From positions 154,501-218,500 of the forward strand of contig JASJOG010000343.1 in NCBI GenBank assembly GCA_030142905.1: DNA of 64,000 bases, in the 5' to 3' direction. The position numbers and the translations under genes are program-made. This DNA comes from Heliopora coerulea. Its lineage: Eukaryota > Cnidaria > Anthozoa > Scleralcyonacea > Helioporidae. The stretch's first letter is position 1; each line of letters opens with the position of its first letter. The notes under the pieces were generated by a model. It did no database searches. It worked only from the letters and a program-made list of their open reading frames with translations, and had not been told where the DNA came from. Shown here one piece after another: positions 56,178 through 64,000 of the stretch.

Positions 56178-58530
56178 CCTCGCTCTAGGTTAACAAGAAG
56201 TCAATGATAGCTTTGAAACTTCACTATATTTTCACGACTATGACAATTAAGGCTCACGATCTGTAGTTTTCCCCAGTGAATTATTCTTGAAATCAATATC
56301 ACGATGTCATATAAACGAACAAATTTCTAACGCAGCCATGTAAAGAATCAGACATGATTTGATGCTACTCTGGCTTGAAACGTTTTGAACGTAGTTTACG
56401 AGACTGTCGTTCATGACATGTCGAACGAAAATTTCATGTGTCATTTCGCATGTGAAATATATATATGGAATTGAAACATTTTCACATATGAAGCACTATC
56501 TTTATGTGTAAAATAACGTGAAATTTTTGCAAAGGATGATATTTCACTGACGAGTATCACAGCAAACTGTTAGCGAGAAAATTGTGAAAAGATTTGTCGA
56601 CACATTTCCTTTGTTGGCTTAATTTACCAAAGTTTGCAGGAGCTCACTAAAGCAAACATCAGGTTAATTATTTGATATCTGTAATACCACAGATTATCTG
56701 TGCCGTTGTGTCAGAATGACAGCTCGACTAGATATCACTACTTTTATTTACACGTACCTAGCCAGGCATATCTAACTATGAACCTCCTACTGAAAATTAC
56801 CCCACGGAACTACCTTCAGATAATTTGATCCTAAAAAATGAGTGAATTGATTGATAGATCACGATGTCAGTTGTTCCATTAGTCCACGTCTAGAATAATC
56901 GATTTGTTTTCATTACTTAAAAAGCAATGGCCAGCAAGCTGTAACATATAATAGTTTACTATTAATACAATGGGAGAAAAATCAGTTCTAAAACGATAGA
57001 CCCGCTTTTTCATGGTTAATGCAGACAGAATACCTTTTTTTCACCCACGTTCATCAAATTCTTTGAAAGCATTCCATCACTAGGTTTATCTGATGTACTC
57101 AACATAATCAAGAGATTTCATACTGAGATGAGACTTTGGAGGATGACGGAACTGCAAAATTATGTCATGTGGAAGATTCCCTTAAAAACTCAGAATCAGC
57201 CAAGTATAAGTTTCATTCTATGTTAATTGCATTTAATATTTTCTCTTTGTGTCGATCCATTTCTAATCATTTTTAAAATTATGTTTCATTTAACATATGT
57301 GTAGCGTTACTAGCCCCCTTAACAACAAAGATTTATGGTGGCTGTAGAATTTATCAAACTGCTATCAGAAGGCTTAGAACCTTGCTATAAAATCTTATAT
57401 TTTCGAACTGTGATGCTTGCAAGTTAAATTATATTAAAAACTTGAGAACCAGTATGTCTGTAATGGTGTACAGAATCAACTGCTGTGAGAAACATGCCAG
57501 TAGAATCAACACATCCACAGGAGAAAAACCCCATAATAGTTAGAAACTTATATACGATATATACCATAAGCATAACAATCATTAATGAAAATGAACAAAC
57601 CGATAACTTCCACACCATCCATGACCAATGACACCTTGAAAGGGCTCAACATTAAATTTATTTGCATGTGCGACGTATTAACTCTTCTCGTCATAGGCAA
57701 GAGCAGTAAATACTTAGAGTACATGCTGCTTTATGCAAAGTTTCCTTGCCGGGTTTAAAATACGATTGTTTTCTTCAATGTGGTTCCCTGAAGAGCTCAA
57801 ATATCTAGCACTGAAAAACAATGAAGTCATCACAAAGGCTATTAACAGCATGGTAGCCAGTTAATTTTGTGAAGTATGTTCTTCGTTAAAGTTAAAAATG
57901 GGTACGAAACACGTACATGCATCTTCCGCTGTCGTAAGTTAATCGAGATGTCAAATCGATGTCCCTGATTAGAGGGAAAGAAACTTAGACCACCCTTACA
58001 GCTAGTGCTTTACGTGGTCACAATTACCTAAAACTGAAACTCGAGATAAGTGAATGAAAAAGTACTTTAAATCAACACACTGCCAGCAACGTGTATTTTA
58101 ATGCGAAAATCTTTCCAAAACTTTCAAGAGGAGTTAAGTGTCCTTAAAACTTGAGCGACTAAACAATCTTCAAACTCAAAATTGAAATTCTTCAACATCA
58201 ATTTTTTGTCAACTTGGAGCAGCGGGATTATCATATTTGATAGTTTGCGTTAAATAAAAATCAACTTAGAATGTCAATTTATTTTACCATTGTTAAGTTT
58301 GGATGAGTAGTTGCTTTTATGATTGTAGTTTCAATGCCATTGATGTTACGACTGCAGGGATAACCAGGAACAAGTAGAACTCTGCTATACAAAGCTGTAC
58401 CACCGCAAGGTCGGGCACCATTTGCAGTTGTGATAATGTCATTACGAAATAATTGAACAACATTTAGGTTGTACAATTCTATGAAGTGTCATTCTCGTCA
58501 AAATCAAACTTTAAATTTTATCTTCGAACC
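56178..58530. other. Intergenic DNA with an endonuclease-like fragment
   Basis: Mostly AT-rich DNA without recognised genes. The minus frame 58476-58279 (NGARPCGGTALYSRVLLVPG then YPCSRNINGIETTIIKAT) resembles part of an exonuclease-endonuclease-phosphatase fold as found in some transposons. The catalytic residues are not in the piece, so the call is weak. Confidence 0.35.
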
Positions 58531-58539
58531 AGCTTGACT

Positions 58540-58764
58540 TGTGAAGTGCAAGTATAAATTGTAAACATTGAGTTATATGTAAAATTGAATTGTGAAACAC
58601 TAAATTACGCAATTGTAAATTGTGAAACACTGAATTATGAAAGCTTGAATTGTGAAAACATTAAATTGCGAAAGTCTATATGAATTGTGAAACGATAAAG
58701 CCAACACGCAAGCTAGTAAAGAAACGTGAAGGAAGTGGCAACCACCGTCCTGAAAAAACTTTTT

Positions 58765-58804
<40 letters not shown>

Positions 58805-59550
58805 TCCTTCTTCCTTTTTCTTTGCCGTTGTCGCTTACTTTCAAAATAGCAGACGCAATTCAAAGGACAACATCCCTTCTTCGACACATGGTTACAAGAT
58901 ACCTTACTGGAGCTTCGAAAATAATCATAGTGATTCAAATTCTCTAGATTTAATGGAGAATTTGATCAACAACGGCAGAATAAAACGCTCTTACTGGAAT
59001 GGCAAAGTTTCGTAGGTGCCTTTCTTTCATGGTGTCTAGTTATATTGTACTTTGGACGTCCACGCTCTCCATGCATTTCAGTGGTAATTGGTCAACTCTG
59101 TGATTGACTACCTACATGAGTATTGCTAAACGTTGGACATAAATTATTTCTGAAATCTTGTAAGAGGCGAGTAACTTGTTCGCCAACATGAATGGCAACG
59201 TAACAAACTATACAGCTGCATAAGCTGTCAAGACGATACACAATGCCATCAAGGGAATCCAAATCATAATTTTTGAGCTGACGTAGTACGACACTTGCAT
59301 CCATTGTCGAAGAAGGATGTTGTCTTTTAAATTCTTGCGTCTGCCATTTTGAAAACAAGCTAGAACAGCAGTCAAGACATCCCACCACTTTGTTTTCTGG
59401 CTTGCGTGTTGGTATTATAGTTTCACAATTTAGTGTTTTTACTATTCAAGCTTTCAAAATTTGGTGTTTCATAATTCAAGCTGGCATAATCTAATGTTTT
59501 TCAGTTCTAGCTTTCAAAATTTGGTGTCTCAAAATCAATTGGTTCACTTT
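58540..59550. mobile_element. Long inverted-repeat element with word-repeat arms
   Basis: The left arm (about 58590-58910) and right arm (about 59300-59540, inverted) share GCTTGCGTGTTGG, TTTCAAAAT[A/G]GCAGACGC and a GACAACATCC.TTCTTCGACA block. The outer parts of both arms consist of degenerate AATTGTGAAACACTGAATTA-like words. A (TTTC)n run at 58761-58807 expanded in the left arm. No transposase is found; an open frame at 59388-59092 (minus) has several Cys but no known domain. Confidence 0.6.
58761..58807. repeat. (TTTC)n microsatellite
   Basis: About eleven TTTC units, giving spurious Phe/Leu/Ser or Lys/Glu/Arg open frames. Confidence 0.92.
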
Positions 59551-60779
59551 AAAGGAAATCTCCTTTCTGAAGGAAATTTTGAGAAACTGAAGGAAATTTG
59601 AAGAAAATAAAATTTTTAAGGATGCTTCAAGGATTTTTGAAGGAGTTCGCATTATTGAACAAATTTGTTATGTTGCACAATGTTGCTGATTGTTGCAATA
59701 CAACAGTGTGCAGAGTAACCATCTTTAAAATTAACTTGTGGTTGGCTGTAATACATTTACAGGTATGCTGACGCTCCAAAAAAACGAGATTTGACTTCCG
59801 TCATTTGGCACGATGGCTAGCGGAAGACAATGAAAACAATCCGAGCGACTTCTGAGCAGGTTCGCGAGTCACAACCATCATTCATCTTCTGCAATATTTC
59901 TGTGAAACGATAAGTGACAAAAGCGCAGCCTTTTAATTTGTCTTTGCAACAACAAAGGATGGCAATTTTAATGTGTAGAAGAACTGTTTGCGTGATTTGA
60001 AGTTGACACCGTTTTATTATTTCTTCATTTGTCACGAGACGTTGATCACGAAATCCAAATCAAGAATCGTTTATTGCACGAAAATATCCTACATGCAGCT
60101 GAAGCGGAATTCTTTTAAATATTTCCATTTGTATTGAAATAAAATCTATTTGACGACTCTAACAACATTTTTTAATGTACTGAAAACTGGGGATTTGGAT
60201 TTTTCTCATACGTTCGTTAGATTTCTCGTTTTATGTTTCCCGAATCGATCGTTTCACATTCGTGTCAATGCTGGTGTTAACCTACATATCAAAATATGGG
60301 TAATTTGTATTTGCTGACTAAACAAACTCCAAAAATAAACACTTTGTATAACTCAATGGAGATGTGAATAAATAAACGAGAGGAAAATATGGTGAGATAA
60401 ATTCAATAATGAAGACTTTCTAATAATGTCGAAATATTACCTTACATTTTCTGACTCATTTTGGCTTACTCACCAATTAAGATGTTTTTTTAAGGAGTTT
60501 GTTATGTAAACGAGTTCAATTTACAAATAGCTTCACTGGCAGTACTGAGCTAACAGTGTCAGGTTTCCCAATTAGAAATTTTGCGTTCTCTAAGCCAATT
60601 TTTATAGGCTTAGCTACGAAAATTTCATTTTCATCAATTTCGGATAATTTCAAATTTGAAACTCGTGACAGTCTATGAAGCAAGATATCCGCTTGTGATT
60701 GGCTGAAGTTTGTCCTCGACGACACTTTCGTCGGTTAAACACATATACTCCTAGATGTCAATCGGAAGGCACAAAATCG
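59551..60779. other. Intergenic DNA, no gene recognised
   Basis: Minus frames 60035-59817 (NEEIIKRCQLQITQTVLLHI then KIAILCCCKDKLKGC) and 60725-60516 have a protein-like look but no motif I can name and no confirmed splice sites. They may be exons of an unknown gene or repeats. Confidence 0.3.
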
Positions 60780-62040
60780 CACGTGTAAATAGCCCTTAAC
60801 GTTCACATAAAATTTGTAACCGTGGATTGGTACACTAGTTTAGTTGCCATTTTGCCAATATGGCCGCCTTAGATCGTAGGCAATTTTTAGTGGAATGTTT
60901 TATTTTTATTGCTGGTGCGGAAAAGAAAACAGTATATATATGGGGAAATGAACTAAGGAGACGAAGAATTTCAATGTTGTAATGTTTAATGCAACTTTCA
61001 ACAAACATTCCTACTCTTTCGCTAATCTCCTTTGATGCATACGTCTTCTTTCTCTGGCCTTCATGATCTTTTAGTTTTTTGTCATATACACATCTGAACT
61101 AGCAAACATAGGACATAAGTAATTCGTCGTTGATTTCACCAGTTGGTGTTCTATTGTCTATTTTGTTTTTGTCGCGTATTACGGGCGACAATTTTTTCTG
61201 CAGACAGTGGCCGATCATCGCCGATAATTTTCACATAAAATCAGAGTCATCGACGAGTCTCGCCGATTAGTCGCCGAAGAAACGTTCGCATAAAATGTGT
61301 AACTGGATCTGGATATCGTTCAATTGCCAGTATGGCCCCATTACGTCGTCGGCAATGCTTACAGTGGAGCCTTTTTTTTGTTGCTGATGCAGAAATTATA
61401 ACAACAGCGAGGAAATGAACTAAGGAGGCGGATGAGGATACTAAAGTTCTGAATGTTCTAACGTTTAATGCAACTTTCAACAGGAATTACTATTCTTTTG
61501 CTAATTGCTTTCCATGCAGTCGTCTTTTAATTTTTCATCATATCGACATCTGAACTCGCGAATAGAGAATATAACTTTAACTCTTTCGGGTCCATAGCTG
61601 ACTTTGATGTTTCACTCTGGCTAAAGACAGACGATTTTACTCGTCAAGGGGAGACCACTTCGACAGGAAAGGGTTAAGTAATTAGTCGTTAATTTCACCA
61701 GTTGGTGTTCTATGGTCCATTTTGTTTCTGCCGCGCTGTATTATGGGTTACAATTTGTCCTGCATAAAGTCGCCGATCATCGCCGATAATATTCACGTAA
61801 AGTCAGAGTCATCGCCGAATCTCGCCGACTGTCTGCGACAATTTGCGTTCGAATGGGAAAGTTGAACCAAGTTCAACTTTCGCGATCGATCGCCGTCCAG
61901 TCGCAGACAGTCGGCGATCATCTGCGTGCGAACTGTGTTCGTGTTCACATAAAAATTCGACACTCGTTTGAGGTGTCCTGTGAGTCTGCGACAGTTTGCG
62001 ATTGTTTACCAATTTTATGTGAACCAGGCTTTAGAGGTCT
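60780..62040. mobile_element. Duplicated TIR-element unit with Harbinger-like ends and a nested MITE
   Basis: Two diverged direct copies of a unit of about 500 bases (about 60800-61270 and 61285-61850) share GGAAATGAACTAAGGAG, TTTAATGCAACTTTCAACA, CACCAGTTGGTGTTCTAT and CCGATCATCGCCGATAAT. Outer ends are inverted GTTCACATAAAATT[T/G]GTAA words, like PIF/Harbinger MITE termini. Copy 2 contains the TTAA MITE at 61577-61677. Inner GTCGCAGACAGTCGGCGA palindromic words occur at 61820-61925. There is no transposase. Confidence 0.55.
61577..61677 (+). mobile_element. TTAA-flanked 101-base MITE inserted in a duplicated unit
   Basis: It begins TTAACTCTTTCGGGTCCATA, contains TTTCACTCTGGCTAAAGACA and ACTCGTCAAGGGGAGACCAC, and ends GACAGGAAAGGGTTAA. 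The paralogous position near 61116 lacks it, which defines the insertion. Confidence 0.78.
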
Positions 62041-62423
62041 AAAGACGCTCATCGACGCTCCATAACCGCAAGTCGTAACTGTCCGCAACAAAGCATGAAA
62101 TATATTTCTCCATTTTTAGCACTGGACTCGTCGGTTACAACGTGACGCGTGATTCGTTATGCCTTTAGTGTGAACGGCGGGATTTTTATTTGCGCGTTAC
62201 AGCCTACGGTTACGGCGACTCGTGTCGCGTTCGTTTTAAACAGGCCTGAGAAATAGACCTCTCAAATCCTCCATATTTTGTAAAAATAGTGGATATTTGT
62301 AGTTTACAAGTTAAAAAAAATAAATGAATAAATTCAGGAGTCTTTCTCGGGTTGACTGCCCAAACAAAATCGTCGATCGCACTATAGGCCACTTCCATTA
62401 ACAAGTCACGTAGTTATAACCTT

Positions 62424-62545
62424 CTTAACCCTTTATTAGGCACGGTTGCCATTTGGCAGCTTTATTATTTTAATCCGGCTAGCTCCAGATTATTTCACTC
62501 TGGCTAACAAAAGACGATTTTACTCGTCAAAGCGAGACGTCTCGA
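62424..62545 (+). mobile_element. TTAA-type MITE, composite diverged copy
   Basis: It starts TTAACCCTTTATTAGGCACG and contains GGCTAGCTCCAGATTATTTC followed by a second CTCTGGCTAACAAAAGACGA and ACTCGTCAAAGCGAGACGTC. The duplicated core resembles the copy near 24 kb. Confidence 0.55.
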
Positions 62546-64000
62546 AAATTTGTCATGTAAAAACTACCTCGTCTAAAAAAGCTGACGTGAAATTTCGAAT
62601 ACAGCAAGCACAAGCAGGCTGGTGATTTATGTAAAATTCTGTGGTTTCGATTTTCAAAACTTACACGTGACTTCGAGAAGTAGGTCAGACATATAGGTGG
62701 TCACATGAACTGACTGAATTTTTTGATGCACCGCAAAACGCCATGTAAAGGAAGACATTGTACTCGAACCCCGGCTGAGAAACAGATATATGGACATTTT
62801 AAGTTTGTTCATGCCAAATATTGGCGGAAACAATGAATCTTTAAGGAGGTGAAAGTCCTTTTTTCTTTTCATCGCTTAGTGGATGGTATGCATTCTTGAA
62901 AGCCTCCTTTTCATCTGGTAGCGCTTATGGAAATTGTTTAAGGCTCTAGTTAGAATACATAAAAGTCTCATTTTTTTTAATAATTTTTAATTTTCAACCC
63001 GTTTTTGGATGTCATCTTCTTTGCTGAATTTTTGACACTTTCTCACGATAAGTCAAAACCAAAGACCGAAAATCGTAATTAAATGATTTTTCTGGAAGTT
63101 TTGTTGTTTGAATATTTCGAAACAGTACAATGATGAAGAGTTTCTACAGGCGTGTCCCCATTGACCTATTTATAATCTGTGGTGGGAAAAAGTATTTGAA
63201 AAGCCATGGCAACACTAAGTTGACTTAAAAATATCACAAGATTTTTGAAGATTTAAGTAAAAATTATCAACGTCTACCCTCCTTCGAGACCCAACGTAAA
63301 TTCTCTTGGCATCAGTTAAAATCAAACGTCTTTTGGTGAAAAGCACAGGCTTTTTTTTTTCCACGAGTGTATCGATATAATTGCACGAAACTTCAAACCC
63401 ATTTTTAAAAATACTAATAAAGAAAATGAGTTCTCAAAAATCCTAACAATTTCGACTATAATTTCTTGTTTTAATGTTTTAAAAAGTTTTAAATAATTTT
63501 GCTTTATCACGATACAATTTTATCCTTCCCAGTTAGGCCTCACTATGATTGAAGAAAAAGCATTTTTAGTGTCAAAACATACCAGATACGAACATTATCA
63601 TATTTTGGTTCAGAAAAACCTGAAACTATACGGCCCATGTTTAACGGCCCAAATAAGGTATGACGCTAGTCAGGCTGGGAAATATCAAAACGACAATTTA
63701 GAGGGTGTTTACTAGAGACCGGATTGAAATTAGAATCCGACCAAGTCTAACCTGAATTTGAACCATTTTTATTAATTTTCTATCCATTCCGGCTAAATGT
63801 CTCCTTAAGCCCTTGCTGAAACATGGCTTTTTTTACACACAAACATGGCTAAACGCTGAAACATCTGGTGAGAAAAATTCACAAGCGGTGTATGTTATCG
63901 AGTTTTGTCCAAGACTTCACCGTATATACAGCGCTCTGTACGGTATACAGAGCCACGTATACAAAGAAGAGTTAGGCAACGTCGTTTCTTGGGTGGATAA
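62546..64000. other. Intergenic DNA, nothing recognised
   Basis: AT-rich with short unassigned open frames only. No splice-supported gene, RNA gene or clear transposon end is seen to the end of the window. Confidence 0.4.

Overview
The window is animal nuclear DNA, most likely from an anthozoan cnidarian such as a stony coral or sea anemone. Spliced genes with GT-AG introns, AT-rich introns packed with transposons, a Polinton/Maverick, several Penelope-like elements (PLEs), tRNA-derived SINEs and TTAGGG-like tracts support an animal. The anthozoan call is an inference from this mixture, not from a marker gene. No bacterial operons, rRNA genes or CRISPR arrays were seen.

Three host genes can be supported. 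(1) An intronless membrane protein of 301 residues lies at 5221-6126 (+). It looks like two copies of a four-helix module and I do not recognise its family. (2) A complete tRNA m1G9 methyltransferase (TRMT10 family) runs on the minus strand from 39231 to 20138. I rebuilt it by hand as nine exons with matching splice phases, giving 927 bases and 308 residues. (3) A two-pore-domain potassium channel (K2P) runs on the minus strand from 51203 to 42197 in three exons, 1068 bases and 355 residues. One intron splits the first selectivity-filter glycine codon.

Mobile DNA fills most of the rest. From 0.5 to 5.1 kb there are three PLE remnants with inverted terminal arms and hammerhead-ribozyme-like cores. 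From 7.6 to 17.4 kb lies a decayed Polinton: coiled-coil protein, packaging ATPase, major capsid protein, a membrane structural protein, integrase, two further structural genes and DNA polymerase B. Only the ATPase is unbroken. A PIF/Harbinger element sits inside its integrase gene and a near-perfect palindrome of 130 bases disrupts its polymerase. The TRMT10 introns carry two Mutator-like elements whose ends are built from short repeated words, SINEs, a PLE, a LINE and a TIR element. The long K2P intron carries another PLE and several fold-back elements. A second LINE lies at 51.7-54.5 kb. From 54.5 kb to the end I find only repeats, a small nuclease-like fragment and unexplained DNA.

Inverted (fold-back) structures recur throughout: PLE arms, head-to-head SINE pairs, short palindromes and TIR elements. 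All reading was by eye. Splice sites rest on GT-AG signals, phase agreement and family resemblance, and no database search was possible.
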